A DNA stretch of 64,000 nucleotides from JANPLN01 sp043757265. Lineage in GTDB: Bacteria; Bdellovibrionota; Bdellovibrionia; Bdellovibrionales; JAGQZY01. Made by a program: the position numbers and the translations under genes. The notes beneath the pieces were generated by a model, which had not been told where the DNA came from, did not search any database, and saw only the letters and a list, made by a program, of their open reading frames with translations. Of the stretch, positions 16,369 to 25,978 are shown piece by piece (the first letter of the stretch is position 1; each line of letters begins with the position of its first letter). The stretch covers positions 1-64,000 of the forward strand of contig JAYUQP010000040.1 of NCBI GenBank assembly GCA_043757265.1, in the 5' to 3' direction.

Positions 16369-18771
16369 ATGATGACAAAGCTGTTCTTTTTTATCAGCTT
16401 AAGCTTAATTTGGATGTCCATACCTATGCCGGTGGCTCAGGCATGGAATGCCGGTATTGGTTTTAAAAGAGTTCTTCCACCGCGCAGTCTTACCTACACG
16501 TTGACCAGTCCCGCTTACACTAAATGGACTGCCATTGCGAATAATTCTCCAACGTGGCAGGGACATGCCGTCACTTCGTGGTCAATCAGCCCAGCTCTAC
16601 CAGCAGGATTAATCTTCAACACCACAACTGGTGTAATTAGCGGAACACCAACCTCAAGCACGTATTCCGCTTCGCACACAGTGGCAGCTGCCAATGCGGG
16701 TGGTTCCGCCACGGTCATTCTCACTGTGTCGGTGGCGTTATCACCATACACGTGGCTCGGTACGACTTCGAACGTATGGGCCACCGGCACCAACTGGTCG
16801 GGTGGCGCAGCACCGTCACTCAACACTCATGTTGCGATCTTTGACAACGAGTGCACGCAGTGTAATGCGAACATCAGCGCTGCGGTCACCGCCCGTTCCA
16901 TACAAATGAAAAGCAATTATGCTGGGACCATCACCCAAGTGGCTGGAGTGGGTAATACCATTAATTTGGGAACAAATAATTCCAGTACATTCGGTGGTTT
17001 TATTATTGATGCCGGGACATTCGCTGGCGGCACTGCAAACATTCGTGCAGACTATTTGCAACTGAATGCTGGATCGTTTACTTCGACATCCGCCGAATTG
17101 CGCTTAGGATTTAATACTGCTCACGGTGTGAATACGGGGTTCGGATTTGAAGTTTCCAGCACAGCCACTTTCACGCATAATAGTGGACTGTTGTACATGG
17201 ATGCGCAAACAAGTTCCGATAGTGACAGATTCTGTGGAACAATTAAAGCAGATCAGACGGTGGTTCTACATAAGCTCGCCATCGACTGTCAAGACACGAC
17301 CGCTGATCAGAGCTACGACAGCAGCTCGTTCACAATATCTGGAACCAGTAAAATTTTGCAGGTGATGAGCGAGCTCCACGCATACGATGGTTGGACCTCA
17401 TTTGGAACTATTGAATTCTACGGAGCGGATGCAGATTTTTATTGTGACAGTGCAGTGACACCAAATATTTGTGCTGGAGTTATTGATCAAAACTTCCAAG
17501 GAAGTGGAGATGAGTCCACGCATCTCGTTTTTAAAGGAGCAGCGGCGCAAACCTACACCTTTCAAGATGGAGCTGGAGGACCCACGTTCCGTATCGAAAA
17601 CTCCAATGGAGTCACTCCTGGAGGAGGAACCGGCACTTTTACCATCTTTGCGCTCGATGCAGTGACTGGAACATTTACTGCCCCCGCATCAACATTGCAG
17701 TTTTTGGGGCGAACGCGCATTCATTTTCAGAACAATCTAAAAGGAATAACTGTAGGAGCATCGGGAGGATTCGCACATAATAACGGGACAGTGATTTTAG
17801 CGGGTGGAAATAATGTTTACGCCGATAGTAGAACCTCATTTACATTCACACTCGCTTCAAATGCCATCACATTCAATAACCTGACGCTAAATTTCGAGGC
17901 TCATAACGGAGCTTCAGTGGGGCGCGAAAACAATGAAACACGAATTGCCGCAGGCACGACAATCACGATTCTCAAAGATCTTACGGTAAAAGCTGGACGC
18001 TTTATCGAATCTGGCACTGGCATAAACCCAATCTTAATTATTCGCGGCAACTATCGAAGAGAGTGTGCAAACTATATCACCCATGCCTGCGCCGATGTGG
18101 ACAGTGCGGTTGATAAACAGTTCGATACAAACTTGAGCACCATTCACGTTGATAACCCCGGTGAGACAGAATGTTCCGGATGTACTTATACTTTTAATCC
18201 AGGCGCTGGAAACACCGTGACTCTCACTTCGGGAGATATGAATTTGATTTCGACCACAACCAATGTTGTCGTCACATCGGGAACTTTGCATATCGCAGCT
18301 GGAGCGGGAGTCGTGCTTCGAGGTAATCTTACAAATAATGCAGCCATTACCTGCGCCGTTGGTGAATTTATTTACTACACCGGCACGTTGACTGGAACTC
18401 CCGGTGCGGGAAATAATACGAGTTGTTATCGCGCGACGCCAGTGGACGCCATCCCCGCCGCCGTAGACTGGATTGACTTTAGTGGTATATCCACGACGCA
18501 AACGTTTAGCGGATTAGACCACGCGGCTCGCCTAGAAATCTCCGTGGCTAATGGTGTCGGTACGCCTACTCTGCAGTATCGCCTCGATGGGGGTTCCAAT
18601 GCTGCTTGGACCACTATCGTGGTTGGGACACCCGCCGCCATTACGATCATGAACGGACACTTTCTCGAGTTTCGCGTTACCGGAACGGCAACACATTCAG
18701 GCGTTTTCACTATCCGAAACACAACGGACGCAAACAACGTTATCGACACAGTCACTGGGACCGTCCCGTAA
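16369..18771 (+). CDS. Large secreted adhesin-like protein
   Basis: 800 residues with a signal peptide (hydrophobic core FFFISLSLIWMSIPMP, cleavage near AQA). Residues about 65-120 look like a putative Ig (He_PIG) domain with SISPALPAGLIFNTTTG and VISGTPT. The rest is rich in Thr, Ser, Gly and Asn with repeating strand patterns that fit a beta-helix or autotransporter passenger. Cysteines occur in scattered pairs. There is no obvious C-terminal barrel or LPXTG anchor. A surface or secreted adhesion role is inferred. GGAAGG precedes the ATG. It follows nuoI by 71 bp but is unlikely to be functionally linked. Confidence 0.6.
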   Translation: MMTKLFFFISLSLIWMSIPMPVAQAWNAGIGFKRVLPPRSLTYTLTSPAYTKWTAIANNSPTWQGHAVTSWSISPALPAGLIFNTTTGVISGTPTSSTYSASHTVAAANAGGSATVILTVSVALSPYTWLGTTSNVWATGTNWSGGAAPSLNTHVAIFDNECTQCNANISAAVTARSIQMKSNYAGTITQVAGVGNTINLGTNNSSTFGGFIIDAGTFAGGTANIRADYLQLNAGSFTSTSAELRLGFNTAHGVNTGFGFEVSSTATFTHNSGLLYMDAQTSSDSDRFCGTIKADQTVVLHKLAIDCQDTTADQSYDSSSFTISGTSKILQVMSELHAYDGWTSFGTIEFYGADADFYCDSAVTPNICAGVIDQNFQGSGDESTHLVFKGAAAQTYTFQDGAGGPTFRIENSNGVTPGGGTGTFTIFALDAVTGTFTAPASTLQFLGRTRIHFQNNLKGITVGASGGFAHNNGTVILAGGNNVYADSRTSFTFTLASNAITFNNLTLNFEAHNGASVGRENNETRIAAGTTITILKDLTVKAGRFIESGTGINPILIIRGNYRRECANYITHACADVDSAVDKQFDTNLSTIHVDNPGETECSGCTYTFNPGAGNTVTLTSGDMNLISTTTNVVVTSGTLHIAAGAGVVLRGNLTNNAAITCAVGEFIYYTGTLTGTPGAGNNTSCYRATPVDAIPAAVDWIDFSGISTTQTFSGLDHAARLEISVANGVGTPTLQYRLDGGSNAAWTTIVVGTPAAITIMNGHFLEFRVTGTATHSGVFTIRNTTDANNVIDTVTGTVP

Positions 18772-18929
18772 TCTTGCAAAAAAATTCGTCTCACTATGAT
18801 ACACTTCGGAGGTAGCCCAGTTTCCACACTGTCCAAAGTTCATCCATGCGTATTCTCTTTTTTGCCCAGATGCACTAGGACCGTGCAAATCTGGCGATGG
18901 TTTTGCAATGATAGGTCGTAGGGGGATTC

Positions 18930-19544
18930 ATGAAATCAGCGTTAATTTTTCTACTACTACTGGTGGCCCATTCTTTTGAGGCTCATGCCGCAGCCACAGG
19001 CCGCGACCGTTTAAGCTGTCGAAACCCTCAAACCGATATGGCCTGTATGACCTGCAACTGCTATAACGAGGCTGGGGCGCAGAGCTATGAGGGTCAGGTC
19101 ATGGTTGGCAAGGTTGTAAAAACTAGAGTGTATGTAAACGAACTTGATCGCGATAGACAAAATAGAGGAAGTGGTCGCGGACGACGTTATGCCTCTACCG
19201 TTTGCGGCGTAATTAAACAAAATAAACAATTTTCGTGGTGGAATGGTGTAAACCGTGGACGAGGGAGTCGTGACACCGTTCCAGCCGGGCACAGTTGTTT
19301 TCGTGCAGCATCCGAATCTTTAAGCTTTAGAGGATACTTTGCCGATCATTACCACGCAAACTATGTCAGTCCTCGCTGGGCGCGAAACATGCGCCGAGTG
19401 GCCGATGATCGTGACCAGTATAACGCTGGGAATGGACGTGGACGCGGCTCCTATCATATTTTTTATGCATCAGCTGGAATGCGACAAACGCCAAACTTGA
19501 ATAACAGCGGTGCACAAAGTGATACTGTTGCGATGAAAGATTAA
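18930..19544 (+). CDS. Secreted SleB-like cell-wall hydrolase (Hydrolase_2)
   Basis: 204 residues. A signal peptide ends near EAHA (residue 20). The mature protein matches the SleB/Hydrolase_2 pattern: the CYNEAGAQSYEG segment with the likely catalytic E47, then VGKVVKTRV, STVCGVIKQNKQFSWW, and the late HYHANYVSPRWARNM and HIFYA motifs. Family members are lytic transglycosylase-like peptidoglycan hydrolases first known from spore cortex lysis. Here the likely site is the periplasm or outside the cell. Cysteines at 30, 39, 42, 44 and later could be disulfides. It is 10 bp before the FG-GAP gene and likely in one operon with it. Confidence 0.75.
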   Translation: MKSALIFLLLLVAHSFEAHAAATGRDRLSCRNPQTDMACMTCNCYNEAGAQSYEGQVMVGKVVKTRVYVNELDRDRQNRGSGRGRRYASTVCGVIKQNKQFSWWNGVNRGRGSRDTVPAGHSCFRAASESLSFRGYFADHYHANYVSPRWARNMRRVADDRDQYNAGNGRGRGSYHIFYASAGMRQTPNLNNSGAQSDTVAMKD

Positions 19545-19554
19545 GGAAGTCTTT

Positions 19555-20145
19555 ATGAAACTCATGATCTTATTTTTTCTAACGATGACAAGTGTAGCAA
19601 ATGCTGAACTCACGTTTAACAAACCACAAAAAGGTGAGATACAGATTAGCTCCGAATTGCAAAAAGTATTGCAAAAGTGGGACGCTGATTTTAAGATTTT
19701 TCCAATCAAAAGTTTTCCACCCACAGTGATCGGATTATTTCGGGATGCTAAGGACGAAGTTCCTATGGCCGTCGCCGGTGATTTCAACGGTGATGCCAAA
19801 AAAGACTTCGCCATCATGGGATACAATAAGACCCAACAAAAAATCGTAATTCTACTTAAACAAGAAACTAGCTATCTTCCAGTGCTAGTCAGTACAGAGG
19901 CTTATAAAGATCCACAAAAAAGTTTCATCGACATTGAAGAGACGGGTAAGGAAAAGGGGTTAAGTCAGTACCTAAGCCTATTGCCCGCAAAAAGCATCGA
20001 GACCGGTAAAAAATTTTCGTTTGTGCAAAAACCAGATGCTTTGCAAATTGAAAACTACGGCGGCACCACAACTGCCTACTACTTAAGGTCCTCAAACAAA
20101 AACAAGGTTGAAGTCAAAGAATACACGGGTATGATCAATGAATGA
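19555..20145 (+). CDS. Secreted FG-GAP-type protein
   Basis: 196 residues with a signal peptide (MKLMILFFLTMTSVANA). AGDFNGDAKKDFAIMG near residues 82-97 is an FG-GAP/VCBS calcium-binding loop (DFNGDxxxD). The C-terminal half has no family I recognise. A ribosome site (AAGGAAG) precedes the ATG. It sits between the wall hydrolase (10-bp gap) and the next gene (4-bp overlap), which suggests a joint function. Confidence 0.6.
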   Translation: MKLMILFFLTMTSVANAELTFNKPQKGEIQISSELQKVLQKWDADFKIFPIKSFPPTVIGLFRDAKDEVPMAVAGDFNGDAKKDFAIMGYNKTQQKIVILLKQETSYLPVLVSTEAYKDPQKSFIDIEETGKEKGLSQYLSLLPAKSIETGKKFSFVQKPDALQIENYGGTTTAYYLRSSNKNKVEVKEYTGMINE

Positions 20146-21065
20146 TCGACCTGCGAAAGCCCTATCAATGGGAAGAATTTAACGACCGTCTCAAAGATCA
20201 ATTACAAACGACTCACCAAGTTCGGTTTTTCCAAAGCGTGCAACAGGCACTGTTAGAAACCGTCATGGGGTTTCAAAATCTTTACTCGCACAAACGTCAA
20301 TTTGCCTCCCATATCGGCCTAGGCACCCACGCCGACGAGGCCCTGCTGTTTTTATCTCGTCAGGGTATCAAAAATCTAGAAATTTCAAACGAGCTAAGTA
20401 ACGACGAAAAAAAAACCATGTTTCACGTTTTAGATCTCGATGATGCAATCACCGCCGAAGTGTATAAGGCGCAATATAAATTCGACGAAAAACTCTTCCG
20501 CATTTCCGTTTCCCATCATTTGCATTTTTACGCGCAAACCCCATTTGTTTTACCGGATACCGAAGTCGCCATTTGGTCTCTACCCGAAGGCGCAATTGCC
20601 TTCCACGGAAAGCGCTGTGTATCAGTGCCAACAGTCTTCGGTGCCACGCTCAATTCCCAATTGTACAATAAAAGTTTGTCGAATTTGCCAATTGAAAAAA
20701 AACGAGAAAACAAATCGTGGGTGCAGAGCATAGAAGCTCAGTCCATTTCAGCAAGCGCAAGCCTCCCTGGCCTATCACCAGACCGCGTCTACGACCGTGC
20801 CATTCTCTCTTGGAACGATGTCGAGGGAGAAGCCCTTCGTCAGACGCTGATCGCTGATCACTCGATTTCCGAAAAACATTTAGAGTCATTAAGCTTAAGT
20901 CGCTGGAACGAATTAAAGCTAATTTCCCAATTCGAAAAACGCAGCTGGACCCCTGAAATGTTCCGCGGAACCCTCCTTGTTTCCTCTGACCTTTCCGAAG
21001 ACAAAACTTTCATCAAAAAAATCGAGTCAGCCGTTAAAAAGCTCCGTTCATTCAGCACTTTTTAG
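20142..21065 (+). CDS. Hypothetical protein in the wall-hydrolase operon
   Basis: 307 residues with no signal peptide or membrane span, so probably cytoplasmic. I do not recognise the family. The ATG overlaps the stop of the FG-GAP gene (ATGA), so translation is coupled. Segments such as HIGLGTHADEALLFLSRQGI and FVLPDTEVAIWSLPEGAIA look like alpha/beta structure. A chaperone, regulator or modifying enzyme for the two secreted proteins is possible, but this is guesswork from position alone. Confidence 0.6.
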   Translation: MIDLRKPYQWEEFNDRLKDQLQTTHQVRFFQSVQQALLETVMGFQNLYSHKRQFASHIGLGTHADEALLFLSRQGIKNLEISNELSNDEKKTMFHVLDLDDAITAEVYKAQYKFDEKLFRISVSHHLHFYAQTPFVLPDTEVAIWSLPEGAIAFHGKRCVSVPTVFGATLNSQLYNKSLSNLPIEKKRENKSWVQSIEAQSISASASLPGLSPDRVYDRAILSWNDVEGEALRQTLIADHSISEKHLESLSLSRWNELKLISQFEKRSWTPEMFRGTLLVSSDLSEDKTFIKKIESAVKKLRSFSTF

Positions 21066-21107
21066 GGACCCATTGACAACGCAAGATTGCAGATGAATCA
21101 TCGAAGT

Positions 21108-21550
<443 letters not shown>

Positions 21551-21565
21551 AAGTCTTAGAAAAAT

Positions 21566-22504
21566 TTATACCATCTTCTCAGCGCGGAAGTATTCCAAAG
21601 TCTTAGTCAAACCGTCCGACAAGGTAACCTTAGGTTGCCACTTTAAAAGCGATTGCGCTTTCGAAATGTTAGGGCAGCGCTGTTTGGGGTCATCTGGTGG
21701 AAGATCTTTGTAAACATGGCTTTGAATATTGCCAGTAATTTTATTGATGACGTCGGCAATTTCCAAAATTGACATTTCGTTGGGGTTGCCAATATTTACC
21801 GGCTCGTGGGTTTTACTCTGCATCAGAGCAAACAACCCTGCCACCAGATCGCTCACATAGCAAAGGCTGCGAGTTTGTTTACCTGTGCCGTAAACAGTAA
21901 GCCCTTTTTTTGCAATCGCTTGCGAAAAAAAGTTAGGAATCACGCGGCCATCTTCTGCCCGCATGCGCGTGCCGTAGGTGTTAAAAATTCGCGCGATAGC
22001 GGTGTTGACCTTTTGGCCGCGATGATAGGCCATGGTTACGGCTTCGCCGTAGCGTTTCGCTTCGTCGTAACAACTGCGGATTCCTGTGCAGTTGACGTTG
22101 CCCCAATAGCTTTCCACTTGTGGGTGTTGCTGGGGATCTCCATACACTTCGCTAGTGCTCGCAAACAAAATGCGAGCTTTTTTCTTCTTTGCGAGCTTTA
22201 ATAAATTGGCTTGGCCTATAGAGGCGGTCTCGAGGATCTCTAACGGAATTTTTAAAAAATCCACCGGTGATGCCGGTGAGGCAAGGTTGTAGATTTCGTC
22301 AACCTTTGCAACAGCTGGAATCTTTTTGGTGATGTCAGCCTTATAGAATTTAAATTTCTTATTTTTCTCTAAGTGTTTAAGATTCTTTTTTTGTCCTGTG
22401 ACCAGGTTGTCTAAGCCGATAACCTTGTAACCTTTTTCAATCAAATAATCACACAGATGACTTCCAATAAACCCTGCCGCGCCCGCGACAACAGCTACCT
22501 TCAT
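21566..22504 (-). CDS. UDP-glucuronate decarboxylase (UDP-xylose synthase)
   Basis: 312 residues from the ATG at 22502-22504, which follows GGGAGGG closely. It is a short-chain dehydrogenase-like NAD(P)-binding protein: GAAGFIGSHL at 7-16, ASTSEVYG, and the catalytic YDEAKR (Y-x3-K). The sequence most resembles UXS, which converts UDP-glucuronate to UDP-xylose, rather than the 4-epimerases. It lies one base after the ugd stop, giving a two-gene operon for consecutive steps. Confidence 0.85.
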   Translation of the reverse strand: MKVAVVAGAAGFIGSHLCDYLIEKGYKVIGLDNLVTGQKKNLKHLEKNKKFKFYKADITKKIPAVAKVDEIYNLASPASPVDFLKIPLEILETASIGQANLLKLAKKKKARILFASTSEVYGDPQQHPQVESYWGNVNCTGIRSCYDEAKRYGEAVTMAYHRGQKVNTAIARIFNTYGTRMRAEDGRVIPNFFSQAIAKKGLTVYGTGKQTRSLCYVSDLVAGLFALMQSKTHEPVNIGNPNEMSILEIADVINKITGNIQSHVYKDLPPDDPKQRCPNISKAQSLLKWQPKVTLSDGLTKTLEYFRAEKMV

Positions 22505-22505
22505 T

Positions 22506-23813
22506 TTACCCTCCCACAGTAATTTGGCGACCAATGCAGTAATACTCAAACTTATATTTCAAAACATCGCTAATGTTTAAGGCATTACGCCCATCAAAGA
22601 TAATAGGATTTTTTAAGCTCTTTTGAAGAGCTTCGAAATCTGGAGTTCTAAATTCGTTCCACTCGGTCACTATCAAAAGAGCGTCGGCACCATGAGTGGC
22701 TTCCATGGCAGTGGCCGCTGCGGTAAAGGGCGTTGAAAAATAATTTTTCGCCGATTCCGTAGCCACGGGATCATAAGCGGTGACTGTCGCACCTTCGGCG
22801 GCTAAAGCCTTTAGCAAATACATTGCAGGCGCTTCACGAACATCATCGGTGCGCGGTTTAAAGCTCAAACCCCACATCGCAAAGTGCATGCCTTTTAAAT
22901 TTCCAAAACGTTTTTTTATCTTTTCAAAAAGAACTAATTTTTGTTTGTCATTCACGTTATCAGCCGCGGTTACGATATCCATCGTTGACCCATGTTTTTT
23001 TGCAGTATGGATAAGTGCTTGCACATCTTTTGGAAAACAGCTTCCGCCGTAACCAACCCCAGGATGAAAAAATGCCGGGTTAATTCGTCTGTCCGAAGTA
23101 AAGCCTTTGCGTACATCGTGGATGTCCGCACCGACTCTGTCGGCTAAATCAGCAAGCTCGTTGATAAAACTGATTTTTACCGAAAGAAATGAGTTCGCCG
23201 CGTACTTAGTCATTTCGGCAGATACGTTGGACATAAAATAGATCGGGTGGCCGTTTCTGACGAACGGTGCATAAAGCTCACCCATGATTTCTTGGGCGGC
23301 TAAACTTTCACAGCCTATGACCACACGATCAGGTCGCAAAAAGTCTTCAATGGCAGCACCTTCTTTTAAAAATTCAGGATTGTTGATTAACTCGTGGGGA
23401 ACCTTGGTGAGAGTTTGGATGTATTTTTTGAGTTCTGAAGCTGTGCCCACCGGTACGGTGCTCTTAAGAACAATAAATTTTTTCTCGTTGGCAGCGTCGC
23501 AAATTCCTTTAAGCACGGCCATCGTCGGACCCATGTCGGCGCTGCCGTCGGTTTTCTCGGGGGTGCCAACAGCAATAAAAACAACCTGGGTCTGCTGAAC
23601 AGCGTTTTTTAAATCAGTCGTAAACTGCAATCGCGAAACGCAATTCTTTAGGATATCGCCAAGCCCAGGTTCGTAGATGGGAATCAATCCATCGTTGAGT
23701 TTACGAATTTTCTCTTCGTTGTTATCAACACAAATCACATCGTGCCCGACATCTGCAAAGCAAACGCCAGCCACTAAGCCCACATATCCTGTTCCGACTA
23801 AACTTATCTTCAA
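22506..23813 (-). CDS. ugd: UDP-glucose 6-dehydrogenase
   Basis: About 435 residues from a TTG at 23811-23813 (MKISLVGTGYVGLV), chosen because AAAGAGG lies about 6 bases upstream. An ATG 13 codons earlier gives an atypical N-terminus. The GTGYVGL loop binds NAD, and the catalytic Cys is in GYGGSCFPKD. It oxidises UDP-glucose to UDP-glucuronate with two NAD and feeds Uxs. It is divergent from the MgtE-like gene across a gap of about 70 bp. Confidence 0.92.
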   Translation of the reverse strand: MKISLVGTGYVGLVAGVCFADVGHDVICVDNNEEKIRKLNDGLIPIYEPGLGDILKNCVSRLQFTTDLKNAVQQTQVVFIAVGTPEKTDGSADMGPTMAVLKGICDAANEKKFIVLKSTVPVGTASELKKYIQTLTKVPHELINNPEFLKEGAAIEDFLRPDRVVIGCESLAAQEIMGELYAPFVRNGHPIYFMSNVSAEMTKYAANSFLSVKISFINELADLADRVGADIHDVRKGFTSDRRINPAFFHPGVGYGGSCFPKDVQALIHTAKKHGSTMDIVTAADNVNDKQKLVLFEKIKKRFGNLKGMHFAMWGLSFKPRTDDVREAPAMYLLKALAAEGATVTAYDPVATESAKNYFSTPFTAAATAMEATHGADALLIVTEWNEFRTPDFEALQKSLKNPIIFDGRNALNISDVLKYKFEYYCIGRQITVGG

Positions 23814-23881
23814 AGGGACCTCTTTTTTTGATTTCAGACCAGAGATTATCATGGTAAAACACAGCTTACAAAGAGGTTTTT

Positions 23882-25219
23882 GTGATCGAAGAGCGCACCA
23901 AAAAACTAGCCGTTACTGTAAGCAAACTTTACCGCCGGGGTGCGGAGCGCAACATCAAAAAGATCATCGCAAAATCCCACGGAGCTGACATAGCCGCAGT
24001 GCTTGAAATTCTCGATCCCGACGAGCGATTGAGCATATTCCAGATGGTTCCAACATTGGAGCTCAAAGCTGATATTCTCAGTCGACTCAATGAGGCTTTG
24101 CAGGAAGAAATTTCTATCGTTCTTAATCCGCAGGAGATGCAGGAAATTCTGGTGCAGATGCGCTCGGATGACGCTGCCGATCTACTTGGTCACCTTCCAG
24201 AAGATCTTTCCAGGCAGTTGATGAAAGGCATGTCCACCGAAGATGTTCAAGAAGTGGAAGAGCTCATGGGGTATCCTGATGATTCAGCGGGCGCATTGAT
24301 GACCCCTCAGGTGCTCTCCGTCGACCAAAATAAAACCGTCTCTGAGGCCATTTTATTTATTCAAGAGACTGATGAGGATTTAATCACCTTTTACATTTAT
24401 GTGACTAACGAGTCGCATCAGCTAGTAGGTGTACTTAGTCTCAAACAATTGATCCTTCACAAGCCGAATATCGTTTTGAAAGATATTATGGAAACAGATG
24501 TGATGTCTGTGGAAGTAACCACCGATCAACTTGATGTTTCTAAAATTGTCGAAAAGTACGATTTTTTAGCAGTGCCGGTTGTTGACCATTCTAAAAATCT
24601 TGTTGGGGTGATTACCGTTGATGACGTGATCGACGTGATTCGGGAAGAAGCATCGGACGAACTTTTATCCCGCGGTATGGCTGGCGACGGCGGTGAGGAA
24701 GGATTTTGGGACCACTTTATTGCGCGAGTTCCGTGGTTTTTTTTATGTCTGTTTGGCGGCCTCATTTGTTTTTATGCTCTTTATCGCGGGCTTTACGATC
24801 GACATAAGGACATTCCGTGGCAACTCATATGCATGATACCCATGGTCCAATTCTTAGTGACTATCTTAAGTAATCAAACGGCTTCTTTGGCACTGGATTT
24901 TTTTCGCAGCGGCGAAGATAAGATTAAAGGCATAACGGGCATTCTCAAACAAGAGTTCACACTGGCGTTTTTTATGGGAACGTTGCTTTCATTTATCTCG
25001 CTCAGTATTTTTATTTTATTGAGGGTTGAGAATGAAATATATTATCTTTTTTCACTAAGCTTCTTAGTATTGGTGATCAGTTCGGCACTGCTGTCGATCT
25101 TTATACCCTGGACTTTCAAAAGGTTTTCACGCGAACTGAATGCTTCGATTATTCCGCTATCTGTTATCTTAGCTAATATTTCGTCGATCCTAATTCTTTC
25201 ATTTTTCGCCTATCTCTAA
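23882..25219 (+). CDS. mgtE: MgtE-like magnesium/divalent cation transporter
   Basis: 445 residues, GTG start with AGAGG upstream. An MgtE_N superhelix (about 20-125) is followed by two CBS domains (about 130-250) and a C-terminal membrane domain of about five helices (from about 275). The architecture is MgtE. The pore segment is divergent: the family motif with a D-P-A near the last helix, equivalent to Mg-coordinating Asp432 of Thermus MgtE, reads L-N420-A-S, and a second family Asp also becomes Asn in ILANISS. The Gly-rich GNAGSQ loop is LSNQTAS. Ion choice or transport activity may therefore differ from classical MgtE. recO starts 9 bp downstream. Confidence 0.8.
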   Translation: MIEERTKKLAVTVSKLYRRGAERNIKKIIAKSHGADIAAVLEILDPDERLSIFQMVPTLELKADILSRLNEALQEEISIVLNPQEMQEILVQMRSDDAADLLGHLPEDLSRQLMKGMSTEDVQEVEELMGYPDDSAGALMTPQVLSVDQNKTVSEAILFIQETDEDLITFYIYVTNESHQLVGVLSLKQLILHKPNIVLKDIMETDVMSVEVTTDQLDVSKIVEKYDFLAVPVVDHSKNLVGVITVDDVIDVIREEASDELLSRGMAGDGGEEGFWDHFIARVPWFFLCLFGGLICFYALYRGLYDRHKDIPWQLICMIPMVQFLVTILSNQTASLALDFFRSGEDKIKGITGILKQEFTLAFFMGTLLSFISLSIFILLRVENEIYYLFSLSFLVLVISSALLSIFIPWTFKRFSRELNASIIPLSVILANISSILILSFFAYL

Positions 25220-25227
25220 GAGGTTCC

Positions 25228-25812
25228 ATGGGAGCAGCTTCATTTATAATCCTGCGCACGATGGTTTTCAAAGAGGCTGATCTGCAGATTGATGCGCTAA
25301 ATTCAAACGGCGCAAAACAACACTTTCTTGCACGCAGTGCTTTAAAGAGTAAAAAACGCTTTGGCGGAGGCGTGCTTGAAGCCATGAACTACGTTCACTT
25401 TACTTACGAGGACCGCAAGGAAAAAGCCGACTTCGTTGCGTTGAGTGAGGCAAAATTGATTGATGGATTCAGCGGGATTCGTTCCGACTACGATCGATTG
25501 CAAATGGGCCTTAGCCTAACCAAGGACGTGTCCCGTCTCAGTGTGCAAGGGGGAGATGACAACGCGGCTATTTTTAATCTTTTTGGCAATGCTTTAAAAA
25601 AGCTTGAGCACACCAAAGAGATCCGTCTTTTGCAGCTTCATTTCCGTATTAAACTTTTATTTTACGGCGGTTATTTACCCAACGAAGATGGCCTGTTTAA
25701 TGGTTTCCTCAACGAGCCATTGCAAAACTGCGAAAAATTTAAAGGCGACCGGCTGCAAGGACAACTGCGAACCATCAGTGATCAAGCTCTCCGCGAGCTT
25801 GGAGTTTTCTAA
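25228..25812 (+). CDS. recO: DNA repair protein RecO
   Basis: 194 residues. The N-terminal OB-type region fits RecO: FIILRTMVFKEADLQIDAL, then a basic AKGxxK-like stretch ARSALKSKKRFGGG and LEAMNYVHFTYED. RecO normally has about 230-250 residues, so this is short, and no zinc cysteines are seen. It mediates RecA loading with RecR and RecF. It ends 165 bp before the pectate-lyase-like gene, and its last 23 codons recur after that gene as a diverged copy. Confidence 0.75.
   Translation: MGAASFIILRTMVFKEADLQIDALNSNGAKQHFLARSALKSKKRFGGGVLEAMNYVHFTYEDRKEKADFVALSEAKLIDGFSGIRSDYDRLQMGLSLTKDVSRLSVQGGDDNAAIFNLFGNALKKLEHTKEIRLLQLHFRIKLLFYGGYLPNEDGLFNGFLNEPLQNCEKFKGDRLQGQLRTISDQALRELGVF
25743..25812 (+). 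repeat. Direct repeat, left copy (3' end of recO)
   Basis: The last 70 bases of recO, starting AGGCGACCGGCTGCAAGGAC. A near copy lies at 27482-27551, 1,739 bp downstream, with about four substitutions and a small shift near the end. Confidence 0.9.
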
Positions 25813-25978
25813 TGGGCTAGCTTGAGGTGGTAATTATTCTCAAAACGACACAGCTCTAAACTAAAAGGTATTACCTCCTCCGTCTATATCCGAGATGTTG
25901 TGTCGTATTTCTCTGATTTTTCTGGGCAATAGACATCAAGCTTCGTATTCTTAGAGGAAGGGGGGGAAAGTTAAATTC

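Noticed and set aside
18034..18501. Minus-strand ORF of 155 codons inside the adhesin-like gene
   Set aside because: The repetitive, stop-poor composition of the plus-strand gene explains it; no family features.
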